From contig NZ_BAABCJ010000007.1 of assembly GCF_039538765.1 (NCBI RefSeq), forward strand, positions 248,001-312,000: a DNA stretch of 64,000 nucleotides, in the 5' to 3' direction. Positions within the stretch are counted from its first letter, which is position 1. Every line of letters starts with the position of its first letter. A model generated the notes under the pieces. That model saw nothing but the letters and a program-made list of their open reading frames with translations, was not told the origin of the DNA and made no database searches. This DNA is from Zhihengliuella alba (GTDB lineage: Bacteria; Actinomycetota; Actinomycetes; Actinomycetales; Micrococcaceae). The position numbers and the translations under genes are program-made. This document shows, in pieces, positions 40,277-49,164 of the stretch.

Positions 40277-41908
40277 ATGAACAACCCGATCACCCTCAAC
40301 GGCATCACGATGACCGCCTCCCCCGTCTGCCAGCAGCAGCGGGTCATCACCCCCGAGGCCCTGGACTTCCTGGGCGAGCTGCACCGCCGGTTCGACGGCC
40401 GGCGGCGCGAGCTCCTCAACGCCCGCGAGCAGCGCCGCCAGGCCATCTCGCGGGGCGCGGACCCCAAGTTCCTGCCCGAGACCCGGCACATCCGCGAGGA
40501 CGACTCGTGGCGAGTGGCGCCGATCGCTCCCGGCCTCGAGGACCGCCGCGTCGAGATCACCGGCCCCACCGACCGCAAGATGACCATCAACGCCCTGAAC
40601 TCCGGCGCCAAGGTATGGCTGGCCGACATGGAGGACTCGCTCACGCCGAACTGGCGGAACGTGGTCAAGGGGCAGCTGAACCTCCAGCGCGTGCTGGACC
40701 GCGAGATCGACTTCACCACCGAGGAGGGCAAGGAGTACCGGCTCACGGGCGAGAAGCTGACCGACCTGCCCACGATCGTGGTGCGGCCGCGCGGCTGGCA
40801 CCTGCCGGAGAAGCACCTGCTGATCCAGAACCAGCCGATCGCCGGCGCCCTGGTGGACTTCGGGCTGCACTTCTTCCACAACGCCAAGCGCCTGATCGAG
40901 CTGGGCCGGGGCCCGTACTTCTACCTGCCGAAGCTGGAGAGCCACCAGGAGGCCCGCCTCTGGAACGACGTGTTCGTGTTCGCCCAGGACTACCTGGGCA
41001 TACCGCAGGGCACCATCCGGGCGACCGTGCTGATCGAGACCATCACCGCGGCGTTCGAGATGGAGGAGATCCTCTACGAGCTGCGGGACCACGCGGCGGG
41101 GCTGAACGCCGGCCGGTGGGACTACATCTTCTCCATCATCAAGAACTTCCGCGAGCGCGGGCCGCGGTTCGTGCTGCCGGACCGCTCGATGGTGACCATG
41201 ACGGCCCCGTTCATGCGGGCCTACACCGAGCAGCTGGTCCGGGCGTGCCACCGCCGCGGCGCCATGGCGATCGGCGGCATGGCGGCCTTCATCCCGAACC
41301 GCCGCGACGAGGCGGAGAACGCCGTCGCCTTCGAGAAGGTCACCGCGGACAAGACCCGCGAGGCCCAGGACGGCTTCGACGGCTCGTGGGTGGCCCACCC
41401 GGACCTGGTGCCCGTGGCACGCGAGGTGTTCGACGCCGTGCTCGGCTCGCGTCCGAACCAGCTGGACCGCTCCCGCGAGGACGTCCGGCCGGACGATGTG
41501 GCGCTGCTGAACGTGGCGGCGACGCCGGGCCTGATCACGGAGCAGGGCGTGCGCAGCAATATCGAGATCGGTATCCGCTACATCGAGTCGTGGCTGCGCG
41601 GCAACGGCGCGGTGGCCCTGCAGAACCTGATGGAGGACGCCGCCACGGCGGAGATCTCCCGCTCGCAGATCTGGCAGTGGATCCACCAGGGCGCCGTCAC
41701 GGACGACGGCGAGCTCGTCACCCGCGAGTACGCGGTGGAGCTGCTCGAGGAGGAGTTCGCCCGGATCCAGCGCTTCGAGGGCGACCGCTTCTCCGAGGCG
41801 CGGGAGATCTTCGAGGCGGCCGCCCTGGCGGACCGGTTCCCGGACTTCCTGACCCTGCCGGCCTACAACCGGTACCTGTGCGAGACCAAGGAGCTGCAGA
41901 CCGTCTGA
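40277..41908 (+). CDS. aceB: Malate synthase A
   Basis: 543 residues. The family segments SGAKVWLADMEDSLTPNWRNV, VVRPRGWHLPEKH, IRATVLIETITAAFEMEEI (metal Glu and Asp) and WVAHPDLVPVA are clear. Length fits the short A form, not the long G form. It joins glyoxylate and acetyl-CoA to malate. GAGGAG is the ribosome site. The gene is downstream of aceA and ends before a strong hairpin. Confidence 0.97.
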   Translation: MNNPITLNGITMTASPVCQQQRVITPEALDFLGELHRRFDGRRRELLNAREQRRQAISRGADPKFLPETRHIREDDSWRVAPIAPGLEDRRVEITGPTDRKMTINALNSGAKVWLADMEDSLTPNWRNVVKGQLNLQRVLDREIDFTTEEGKEYRLTGEKLTDLPTIVVRPRGWHLPEKHLLIQNQPIAGALVDFGLHFFHNAKRLIELGRGPYFYLPKLESHQEARLWNDVFVFAQDYLGIPQGTIRATVLIETITAAFEMEEILYELRDHAAGLNAGRWDYIFSIIKNFRERGPRFVLPDRSMVTMTAPFMRAYTEQLVRACHRRGAMAIGGMAAFIPNRRDEAENAVAFEKVTADKTREAQDGFDGSWVAHPDLVPVAREVFDAVLGSRPNQLDRSREDVRPDDVALLNVAATPGLITEQGVRSNIEIGIRYIESWLRGNGAVALQNLMEDAATAEISRSQIWQWIHQGAVTDDGELVTREYAVELLEEEFARIQRFEGDRFSEAREIFEAAALADRFPDFLTLPAYNRYLCETKELQTV

Positions 41909-41939
41909 CCCGGCGCGCCGACGGCCGGCGACCGCCCGG

Positions 41940-41975
41940 CGCAGTCCCGACCGACATCGCAGTCCCGACCGACAT
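41940..41975 (+). repeat. 18-bp direct repeat after aceB
   Basis: Two identical copies of CGCAGTCCCGACCGACAT sit head to tail between the aceB stop and the hairpin at 41974. Confidence 0.7.
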
Positions 41976-42020
41976 GGCGGCGGATCCCCTTTCCTGGCAG
42001 AGCAGGGGGTCCGCCGCCAT
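41974..42020 (+). terminator. Long hairpin after aceB
   Basis: Arms ATGGCGGCGGA(T)CCCCT and AGGGGGTCCGCCGCCAT pair around CTTTCCTGGCAGAGC. Located 65 bp after aceB and probably the terminator of the aceA-aceB unit. Confidence 0.7.
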
Positions 42021-42149
42021 TGCGCTGCCCTGGCTCCGGATGCGGTCCGGCCGCGCTGCTGCTCGAGGGCCGGTCGGCTGCTACCCGGGCGGCCAGTCGG
42101 CAGCCGCTACTCGGCGGTGCCTACCCGGCGGCTTACTGGTCGGCGGCTG

Positions 42150-43451
42150 CTACTCGGCGCGGTGGCGCCGGATGAGGAGGACCGCGCCAGCGACCACCGC
42201 CAGCGCCCCGCCCCCGGCCAGCGCTGCGGTGACCGGCCCGAGCGGCCCCTCGGAGTCCGCCACGGCGCCCGCGTGGTCGGCGTCCAGGCCACCCGTCCCG
42301 GACGGGTCGGCCTCCTCACCGGCCGGACCGGGGCCCGACGGGTCCGCCCCGCCATCGCCCGAGGGGCCGGCACCGGAGCCGTCCGTCCCGGCGCCGCCGG
42401 GAACGCTGTCGCCCGCGTCCGGGCCACCCGGGCCCGAGCCGGCCCCGGAGGAGCCGTCCCCGCCGTCGCCCGGCGTTCCCGCCGATCCGCCGGGTGAGTA
42501 CCCACCGGAGCCGGCTCCACCGGAGGCGCTCCCGTCGGATGCAGTCCCGTCAGAACCCTGCCCGCCGTCCGTGCCCGAGCCGTCGCCGGAGGAGCCCTGG
42601 GAGGGCCCGCCGCTCGTCGGGGAGTCGGTCCCGCCGCCGTCGATCCCCGTCGGGTCCGGGGCGCCGGTCGGCGCGGGAGTCGTCCCGGGCGCCGGGCCCT
42701 GCGAGGGGCTCGCCGGTGCGGAGGGCTCGGGGGTGGACGACGTCGGCCCGGGGGTCTCGGTGGGAGTGGTGCTCGCCGGGTCCTCGGACTCCGGAGCGCC
42801 GTCGTCCACCACCTCGACGGAGTAGTCCACGATCATCGAGCTGGAGTAGCCGTCGGTGGCCTGCATCGTGAAGTCGTAGGTGCCGGGCCGCGAGGGTGCG
42901 GGCAGGCTGAAGCGGCCGTCCTGGTCCACCGCGTAGGCGACCGCGCCGGCCCCGCTGGACCGGACCATCACCTGCACGTTCGTGGCTGCGCCGGGGACGA
43001 CGCCGACGATCGGCTCGCCCGGGGCGACCTCGCCGCCGCGGGGAGTCGAGGTGATCTCGGGGTCGGACACGGTTCCGCTGGTCGGCTGCGGCGTGGGGGC
43101 CGGCGACGACGTCGACCCGCCCGCGGTGCTGCCGGCGGGTGCGGAGGCATCCGGGTCCGACGGTGCGGGCGCCGTGCCGGGGTCCGACGGCTCATCGGAG
43201 GGCTGAGGGGACGGCTCGTCGGACGGCGTCGTACCGGTCGGCTGGTAGGTCGCCGCGGCATCGTCCGTTGAGTCGGAACCGCCCGTGCCAGAGCCGCCCG
43301 CATCGGGCGCGCTCTCTGCGGGCGCCGCGGCCGCCGGCTGGGCCCCGGGGGCGGCGACCGCCGCAGCGGGGGCCGCGAGACCCGCCGCCGTCAGCACCGC
43401 GGCTGCGGCGGCCGCCTGCAATGCGGCCGTCCATGGTCGGGTCGAAGTCAT
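42150..43451 (-). CDS. Membrane-anchored surface protein with Ser/Pro/Gly-rich stalk
   Basis: 433 residues. A signal peptide (about residues 1-34), a Ser/Pro/Asp-rich part, a small beta domain at about 132-215 (ITSTPRGGEVAPGEPIVG ... YDFTMQATDGYSSS), then a 180-residue Gly/Ser/Pro stalk and a C-terminal helix ALAGGGALAVVAGAVLLI followed by RRHRAE. This looks like a cell-wall sorting tail, but no LPxTG motif is present before the helix, so it is probably held only by the membrane helix. The beta domain resembles bacterial Ig-like modules. Function unknown. Confidence 0.8.
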   Translation of the reverse strand: MTSTRPWTAALQAAAAAAVLTAAGLAAPAAAVAAPGAQPAAAAPAESAPDAGGSGTGGSDSTDDAAATYQPTGTTPSDEPSPQPSDEPSDPGTAPAPSDPDASAPAGSTAGGSTSSPAPTPQPTSGTVSDPEITSTPRGGEVAPGEPIVGVVPGAATNVQVMVRSSGAGAVAYAVDQDGRFSLPAPSRPGTYDFTMQATDGYSSSMIVDYSVEVVDDGAPESEDPASTTPTETPGPTSSTPEPSAPASPSQGPAPGTTPAPTGAPDPTGIDGGGTDSPTSGGPSQGSSGDGSGTDGGQGSDGTASDGSASGGAGSGGYSPGGSAGTPGDGGDGSSGAGSGPGGPDAGDSVPGGAGTDGSGAGPSGDGGADPSGPGPAGEEADPSGTGGLDADHAGAVADSEGPLGPVTAALAGGGALAVVAGAVLLIRRHRAE

Positions 43452-43868
43452 ACCCCAGCGCTTTCCGTCGGGTCGGGCCCGCCTGTCGATTTCGGGCTGC
43501 GCGCCCGCGGCGCGTTCTGCCTGCTGCGCACCGCTGAAGGGTGCACCGCCTCCAGCGTAGGCGCATCCATAAGGTCACAGCAAGGTAACGATTGCCACCG
43601 GAGATCCGCCGCGGGTCCTCCGCGACGACGCGCGGCATGGCCGGGCCGGCCGGGAATCACCGGCTGATCTGGGCGGCAGCGAATCCCGACCCTGGATGGG
43701 GTTCCGTTACCGCACCGGCGCCAGTAGCGTCGCCCTAGAGCCCGGGTTGAAGCGGGACCGCTCCACGGCGCGACCCCGGACGCGGGCGCCAGACACGGCC
43801 CCAGGCACGGGCCCCGGCAGTAGCGCAGACCGCGATTGACGAGGGCCCGACGGACGAAGGAGAGAGTC
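43452..43868. other. Intergenic region without gene
   Basis: 417 bp between the divergent surface-protein and flavin-reductase genes. No credible coding frame or strong hairpin is seen. Around 43565-43600 the base composition drops in GC (CCATAAGGTCACAGC, AAGGTAACGATT) and may hold the minus-strand promoter; GGTTCCGTTACCG near 43700 may belong to the plus-strand one. Both contain GTTACC-type words. Confidence 0.45.
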
Positions 43869-44429
43869 ATGACCCGCATCGCGATCATCGCCGGCAGCAC
43901 CCGCCCCAACCGCAAGGCCAGGACCGTGGCCGACTGGGTGCTCGAGCACGCCGCCCAGCGCAGCGACGCCGATTTCGAACTCGTCGACCTGGCCGATCAG
44001 GGGCTCCCCCTGCTGGACGAGCCGATGCCGCCGTCGCTCGGCGAGTACACCAAGGAGCACACGCGGGCCTGGGCGGAGAAGATCGCCTCGTTCGACGGCT
44101 TCGTCTTCGTCACACCTGAGTACAACCACTCCGTCCCGGCCGCCTTCAAGAACGCCGTCGACTTCCTGTACGCGGAGTGGAACAACAAGGCGGTCGGATT
44201 CGTCAGCTACGGCAGCGCCGGTGGGACCCGCGCGGTGGAGGCGTGGCGCCTGATCGCCGCCGAGGTGCAGATGGCCGACGTCCGGGCCCAGGTGTTCCTC
44301 CCCTTCTCCGACGACTTCGCGGAGGACCAGTCGTTCGAGCCCAGCGACGGCGCCACCGGCGCGCTCGGCACGCTGTTCGACCAGCTCGTCGCATGGTCGG
44401 AGGCCCTCCGCACCGTCCGCGAGGCCTGA
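43869..44429 (+). CDS. NADPH-dependent FMN reductase-like protein
   Basis: 186 residues. IAGSTRPNRKARTVADW is the flavodoxin-fold FMN phosphate loop, and FVFVTPEYNHSVPAAFKNAVDFLY the signature of the azoreductase/ChrR group, which reduces quinones or other electrophiles with NAD(P)H. Start ATG 43869 has AAGGAGAG upstream; ATG 43836 does not. The thiol oxidoreductase follows 50 bp later in the same direction, so both may be part of an oxidative-stress unit. Confidence 0.92.
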   Translation: MTRIAIIAGSTRPNRKARTVADWVLEHAAQRSDADFELVDLADQGLPLLDEPMPPSLGEYTKEHTRAWAEKIASFDGFVFVTPEYNHSVPAAFKNAVDFLYAEWNNKAVGFVSYGSAGGTRAVEAWRLIAAEVQMADVRAQVFLPFSDDFAEDQSFEPSDGATGALGTLFDQLVAWSEALRTVREA

Positions 44430-44479
44430 CGCGGCCCGCCGCGGGGAATGAGCCGGCCGGGCGCGGCGTTGTCCCGGGC

Positions 44480-45235
44480 ATGACCGACACCCCTTCCCCC
44501 GCAGCCCCGCTGCGCGCCCCCGGACCGGCCGCCCGCCTGCGCGTGGACGTCTGGTCGGACGTCGCCTGCCCCTGGTGCTACATCGGCAAGCGCCGCTTCG
44601 AGACCGCCCTCGCCCGCGTCCCCTTCGGCGACCGGGTGGACGTGGCCTGGCACAGCTTCCAACTGGACCCGGGCCTGCCGGAGCACTACGACGGCACCGA
44701 GCTGGACTACCTCTCGGAACGCAAGGGCATGGCCCGCGAACAGGTCGCCGGCATGTTCGAGCACGTCTCCGCCATGGCGGCCGGCGAGGGGCTCGCCTAC
44801 GACTTCGACGCCGTGAAGGTCGCCAACACGTGGACCGCGCACCGCCTGCTGCACCTGGCGGCAGAGCGCGGCCTGTCCGGCACGCTGAAGGAGGCGCTCC
44901 TCTCGGGGCACTTCGAGCACGGCCTGGACCTCGGCTCCCGCGACGAGCTCCTCGCCGTGGCGACCGGTGCCGGCCTGGCCGAGGACGACGTGGTGCGCGT
45001 CCTGGACTCCGAGGCCTACTCCGACGCGGTGAGCGACGACGTCGAGCAGGCCCGGCGGCTGGGCATCAGCGGCGTCCCCTTCTTCGTGCTGGACATGAAG
45101 TACGGGGTCTCCGGGGCGCAGTCGGCGGAGGCCTTCGAGCAGGCCCTGACGCAGGCGTGGTCGGAGCTGCCCGTGCTCCAGGCCGCCGGGGGAAGCGCCG
45201 ACGGGGACGCCTGCGGCGTCGACGGCTGCGACTGA
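44480..45235 (+). CDS. DsbA-family oxidoreductase, FrnE-like
   Basis: 251 residues without a signal peptide. The thioredoxin-fold active site CPWCYIGKRRF lies at about residue 33 and the cis-Pro loop at GVPFFV. The tail DACGVDGCD carries a second Cys pair in a C-x4-C motif, as in the FrnE protein of Deinococcus radiodurans, which also combines CPWC and C-x4-C. It likely works in the cytoplasm as a disulfide isomerase or oxidase during stress. ATG 44480 lacks a good ribosome site. Confidence 0.9.
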   Translation: MTDTPSPAAPLRAPGPAARLRVDVWSDVACPWCYIGKRRFETALARVPFGDRVDVAWHSFQLDPGLPEHYDGTELDYLSERKGMAREQVAGMFEHVSAMAAGEGLAYDFDAVKVANTWTAHRLLHLAAERGLSGTLKEALLSGHFEHGLDLGSRDELLAVATGAGLAEDDVVRVLDSEAYSDAVSDDVEQARRLGISGVPFFVLDMKYGVSGAQSAEAFEQALTQAWSELPVLQAAGGSADGDACGVDGCD

Positions 45236-45265
45236 CCCGACCCTACGGACGAACACCGTACGAAC

Positions 45266-45308
45266 GAAGCCCGGAGGCCGACGCTCACCGCGTCGGCCTC
45301 CGGGCTTC
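45266..45308. terminator. Perfect bidirectional terminator
   Basis: A 19-bp perfect stem (45266-45284 with 45290-45308) around TCACC between the convergent FrnE-like and sugar-porter genes. Confidence 0.85.
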
Positions 45309-45342
45309 TCTGGTCCATGCCCCGGCCCGTGGCCGGGAGGGG

Positions 45343-46788
45343 TCAGGCGTGCATCTCCTCGAGTTCCTTGCCCTTGGTCTCCTCGACGAACTTCCAGACG
45401 AAGATGAAGGACAGGACGGCGAACGTCGCGTAGAGCCCGTAGGCCAGCGTGAGCCCCACGTTGGCCAGCGGCGGGAACGTGTAGGTGATGACGAAGTTCG
45501 CCAGCCACTGGGCGGAGGCCGCCACGGAGAGCGCGACGGCACGGAGGCGGTTCGGGAACATCTCGCCGAGCAGGATCCAGACCACCGGGCCCCAGGACAT
45601 GCCGAAGGCGACCACGAACACGTTCGCGGCGATGAGGGCGATGATGCCCCACGGCTGCGGCAGGTCGACGACGGCCTCGCCGCCGGGCTCGGTCGCCGGG
45701 GTCACGATCGCCTGGCTGAAGGAGATCGCCATCGTCAGCAGGCCGACGGCCATGCCGGCCGAGCCGATGAGCAGCAGGAGCTTGCGGCCGATCTTGTCCA
45801 CCAGGAGGATCGCCACGATGGTGACGGCGATGTTCACGATCGAGGTGACCACCGAGATGGTGAACGACGCCGACTCGGCGAAGCCGACCGACTTCCAGAG
45901 CGTGTTGGAGTAGTAGAAGATCACGTTGATGCCGACGAACTGCTGGAAGACCGAGAGCAGGATGCCAACCCAGACGATCGGGAGGAGCCGGCCGTTGCCG
46001 CCCACCAGGTTGCGCAGGCCCTGCTTGGTCTCGATGTTGATGGTCGCCTTGATGTCGGCGATCTTCGCCTCGACCTCCTCCTTGGTCTGCAGCCCCATGA
46101 CCTCGACCAGGGTCTTGCCGGCGCGGGCGTAGTCGCTGATGGCGACCAGGTAGCGCGGCGACTCCGGGAGGCGCAGGGCGAAGAGGCCGTAGAGCACGGC
46201 CGGCACGGTCTCGGCGAGGAACATCCAGCGCCAGGCGTCCAGGCCCATCCAGCCCATGGCGTCCGAGCCGCCCAGCGCACCCGCGATCAGGGCGTTGGAG
46301 AGCAGGGCGGCGAAGATGCCGGTCACGATCGCCAGCTGCTGCAGCGCGCCGAGGCGGCCGCGGCTGTGCGCGGGCGAGATCTCGGCGATGTACGCGGGAG
46401 CGAGCACGGAGGCCATGCCGACGCCGATGCCGCCGAGGAAGCGCCACAGGATGAGGTCGACGACGCCGAAGGCGAAGCCGGAGCCCAGGGCCGAGGCGGT
46501 GAAGAGGATCGAGGCCAGGACCATCGCCCAGACGCGGCCCTTGCGGTCGGCGATCGGGCCGGCGCTCCACGCGCCGGTCATGGCGCCCAGGAGGGCGCAG
46601 GAGACCGCGAACCCGGTCAGATGGGGGCCGAGGCCGAAGTCGCCGCTCATGGCGTCGACGGCACCGTTGATGACCGAGCTGTCGAAGCCGAAGAGGAACC
46701 CGCCGACGGCGGCCGCGATGGCGACGCCGATGACCCGCCGAGGTGTTTTGTTTCGTTCGGTAACTGAGACGTCTGACATGGCGGACAT
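45343..46788 (-). CDS. MFS sugar porter
   Basis: 481 residues from ATG 46788, with GAGGGG upstream; ATG 46779 is an alternative. Sugar-porter signatures are all present: GFDSSVINGA, RFLGGIGVGMASVLAPAYIAEISPAHSRGRL (in parts), PESPRYLV, and FQQFVGINVIFYYS with the QQxxGIN motif, ending PETKG-type VEETKGKELEE. It imports a hexose, pentose or inositol by proton symport. No catabolic gene is adjacent, so the substrate is open. Confidence 0.92.
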   Translation of the reverse strand: MSAMSDVSVTERNKTPRRVIGVAIAAAVGGFLFGFDSSVINGAVDAMSGDFGLGPHLTGFAVSCALLGAMTGAWSAGPIADRKGRVWAMVLASILFTASALGSGFAFGVVDLILWRFLGGIGVGMASVLAPAYIAEISPAHSRGRLGALQQLAIVTGIFAALLSNALIAGALGGSDAMGWMGLDAWRWMFLAETVPAVLYGLFALRLPESPRYLVAISDYARAGKTLVEVMGLQTKEEVEAKIADIKATINIETKQGLRNLVGGNGRLLPIVWVGILLSVFQQFVGINVIFYYSNTLWKSVGFAESASFTISVVTSIVNIAVTIVAILLVDKIGRKLLLLIGSAGMAVGLLTMAISFSQAIVTPATEPGGEAVVDLPQPWGIIALIAANVFVVAFGMSWGPVVWILLGEMFPNRLRAVALSVAASAQWLANFVITYTFPPLANVGLTLAYGLYATFAVLSFIFVWKFVEETKGKELEEMHA

Positions 46789-46884
46789 GCTACCCCTCGG
46801 CGGACGCCGTGCGAATGGCGGCCGCACGACGTTGCGCCGCGGAACGGCTACAGGCCGACCAGGGGCCGGCCAGCGGTCGGCCCG

Positions 46885-47523
46885 TCACTGGCAGACGAGC
46901 GGTCCCGGCGCGGTGCTCACCTCTGCCGGCGGCTGCAGCTCCTGGAAGCTCTCCCCGAGGACCAGCCGCACGGTCACGCCCTGCATGTCGTCGTCCCGTT
47001 CGTAGACGGCGCCGGGGATCTGGCGCTGCACGGTGAGCGCGGCGTCGTACCCCTCCGGACCGCTCACTACGAGCCCCACCATGCCGCGCGACGGCAGCGA
47101 GTCGTTGCCGAGCGCCCCCGGGCGGAAACCGCGGTCGACGAGCTGCGACTGCGTCCCCTCGGCGAGGCCGGGCCGGCCCGTCGCGTTGTAGACGTCCACC
47201 GTCACCCCGACCGGGTCCAGGTACTGCCGCTCCCCCGGCGGGCACGCGGGCTCCGATGGCGCCGCGGCGGCGTCGGAGCCGGGCTGCGGCCACGGCAGGT
47301 CGAGCCGCTTGGTCAGCACCAGGTAGCCCGCCACCGCCATGGCGATGACGAGGAGCAGGACGAGGACGAGCGCGATCCCGTGGCGGAGGCGCCGCCGGTA
47401 GTGCTCAGGGTTCTCCACGTGCTCGGGGTCGTCGACCGCATCGGTCAGCTGCTCGAGGTCCTCCCCGGTGTAGACCTTCCGGCCGTCCCACTCGAGCGGC
47501 CCCTCCCCGGTCCGGCGCCTCAT
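46885..47523 (-). CDS. LytR_C-domain membrane protein
   Basis: 212 residues. A cytoplasmic part of about 45 residues, one membrane helix (GIALVLVLLLVIAMAVAGYLVL) and an extracytoplasmic LytR C-terminal domain with VDVYNATGRPGLAEGTQSQLVDRGF and two Cys. Such proteins take part in actinobacterial envelope integrity (for example Cei of mycobacteria). The ATG overlaps the stop of the next gene upstream by 4 bp, so the two are translated together. Confidence 0.88.
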   Translation of the reverse strand: MRRRTGEGPLEWDGRKVYTGEDLEQLTDAVDDPEHVENPEHYRRRLRHGIALVLVLLLVIAMAVAGYLVLTKRLDLPWPQPGSDAAAAPSEPACPPGERQYLDPVGVTVDVYNATGRPGLAEGTQSQLVDRGFRPGALGNDSLPSRGMVGLVVSGPEGYDAALTVQRQIPGAVYERDDDMQGVTVRLVLGESFQELQPPAEVSTAPGPLVCQ

Positions 47524-47951
47524 TCGGCGGCGCTCCGGGCACCCGCGCTCCGGGCCCCCGCGACCCTGGTGCCGGCACCCCAGGGGCCTGCGGCCGACGC
47601 CGCGCCCTCGGCCGCGTCGGCACTCCGGGCGGCCGCGCCGGCGTGCAGGCCGGCCCCGTCCAGGCGCAGCACCCGCGCATGCAGGACGGAACGCTGGTGC
47701 AGGGCCGTCCGCACGGCCCGGTGCAGGCCGTCCTCCAGGTACTTCTCGCCCCGCCACTCCACCACGTGCGGGAAGAGATCGCCGAAGAAGGTGGAGTCCT
47801 CGGCCAGCAGTGCCGAGAGGTCCAGCGTGGTCTTGACGGTGACGAGCTGGTCCAGCCGGACCTGCTCGGGCGGGATCTGCGCCCAGTCCCGGGGCGCGGT
47901 GTACCCGTGGTCGGGATAGGGGCGGTGGTCGCCGACTGATTTGAAGATCAC
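47520..47951 (-). CDS. Small conserved protein coupled to the LytR_C gene
   Basis: 143 residues. The first 95 residues (MIFKSVGDHRPYPDHGY, QVRLDQLVTVKTTLDLSALL, FPHVVEWRGEKYLEDGLHRA) look well conserved in actinobacteria, where homologues are sometimes labelled VapB-type antitoxins; the tail is Ala/Gly/Arg low complexity encoded by short tandem GC repeats. The label is not supported by a partner toxin here. Function unknown; the 4-bp overlap with the LytR_C gene suggests an envelope-linked role. Confidence 0.75.
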   Translation of the reverse strand: MIFKSVGDHRPYPDHGYTAPRDWAQIPPEQVRLDQLVTVKTTLDLSALLAEDSTFFGDLFPHVVEWRGEKYLEDGLHRAVRTALHQRSVLHARVLRLDGAGLHAGAAARSADAAEGAASAAGPWGAGTRVAGARSAGARSAAE

Positions 47952-48129
47952 GCTCCCAGCCTAGACAACGCCGGGCCCGCGCCCAATGGACGCCACGACG
48001 GCGGCCCGTCGCCCTCCACGGCCACCCGGCCGCGGTGACCGTCAAGGGGTCCGCAACGCGGCGTCACGCACGGCAACCGAGCGTCACAGACGCTGGGGCG
48101 GCCGCAACAAATGGCCCTACGGTGTCGCC

Positions 48130-49164
48130 ATGGCTACTGTTCGCACTTCCGTCCCCGTGCTGGATCTCTCCACCGCGCGTCTGGCCGACGGACTCTTCAA
48201 CCCCGAGTTCATCGACGCCCTGCGCGACGCCGCCCACAACGTCGGGTTCTTCCAGATCGTCGGCTACGGCGCCCGCGAGGGGCAGCCGGCCGAGCTGCTC
48301 TCCACGCTCGCCGAGTTCTTCGCCCTGCCGCTCGAGCAGCGCCTGGCGCTCGACAACCGGAATTCCGCCCAGTTCCGCGGCTACACGCGACTGGGCAAGG
48401 AGATCACGCAGGGGCGCGCCGACTCGCGCGAGCAGATCGACTACGGCCCCGAGCTCCCCGAGCGGGCGGACGTCCCGGCCGACCAGCCGTACCTGGGCCT
48501 GCAGGGCCCCAACCAGTGGCCAGCGGAGTTCCCGCAGCTGGAGCGCGTCGCCATGGAGTGGGCGCAGCTGATGAGCGGGATCGGCGCGGAGCTGCTCGGC
48601 GCCATCAGCGTCTCGCTCGGCCTCCCGGAGGACCACTTCGCCGAGCCGTTCGACGGCGACGCCGCCTGGATGGGGAAGCTGGTCCACTACGTGGGCGGGC
48701 AGGTCCCGGAGGCCGGCACGCAGGGCGTGGGATCGCACGCGGACTACGGGTTCGTGACCCTCCTGCTGCAGGACCAGGTGGGCGGACTCGAGGTCCAGCC
48801 GTACGGGCAGGACGAGTGGATCACCGTGGAGCCGATCGAGGGCGCCCTGGTGGTGAACCTCGGCGAGATGCTGGAGGTCGCCACGGACGGCTACCTCATG
48901 GCCACGATCCACCGGGTCACGGCGCCGCCGCCCGGGGTCGACCGCTACTCGGTCCCCTTCTTCTGGTCGCCCCGTCTGGACGCCGTGATCGACCGCGTCG
49001 AGCTGCCAGCCGAGTTGGCCGCCGAGGCGCGCGGTGTGTCCGACGACCCGACGAACCCGATGCTCTCCTCCTACGGCGCCAACGTGCTCAAGGGCTGGCT
49101 GCGCGCCCACCCGGAGACGGCGGCGAAGTTCTACCCGGAGCTCGTCGGGGCGGCCGCCCGCTAG
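48130..49164 (+). CDS. 2OG-Fe(II) oxygenase, isopenicillin N synthase-like
   Basis: 344 residues. The N-terminal DIOX_N region (VPVLDLSTARL, GFFQIVGYG) precedes the jelly-roll core with iron ligands His203 and Asp205 (HADYG), the third His in MATIHRV and the 2-oxoglutarate Arg in RYSVPFF. No neighbour shows the substrate. It begins at ATG 48130 without a ribosome site; TACGGT ends 6 bp earlier, so the message is probably leaderless. Its last 4 bp overlap the convergent membrane-protein gene. Confidence 0.9.
   Translation: MATVRTSVPVLDLSTARLADGLFNPEFIDALRDAAHNVGFFQIVGYGAREGQPAELLSTLAEFFALPLEQRLALDNRNSAQFRGYTRLGKEITQGRADSREQIDYGPELPERADVPADQPYLGLQGPNQWPAEFPQLERVAMEWAQLMSGIGAELLGAISVSLGLPEDHFAEPFDGDAAWMGKLVHYVGGQVPEAGTQGVGSHADYGFVTLLLQDQVGGLEVQPYGQDEWITVEPIEGALVVNLGEMLEVATDGYLMATIHRVTAPPPGVDRYSVPFFWSPRLDAVIDRVELPAELAAEARGVSDDPTNPMLSSYGANVLKGWLRAHPETAAKFYPELVGAAAR

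Noticed and set aside
42410..42560. LPxTG sorting signal in the surface protein
   Set aside because: The sequence before the C-terminal helix reads EGPLGPVTAALAG; no LPxTG-like motif is present.
47520..47951. VapB antitoxin of a toxin-antitoxin pair
   Set aside because: No toxin-like gene is adjacent; the partner is a LytR_C membrane protein.
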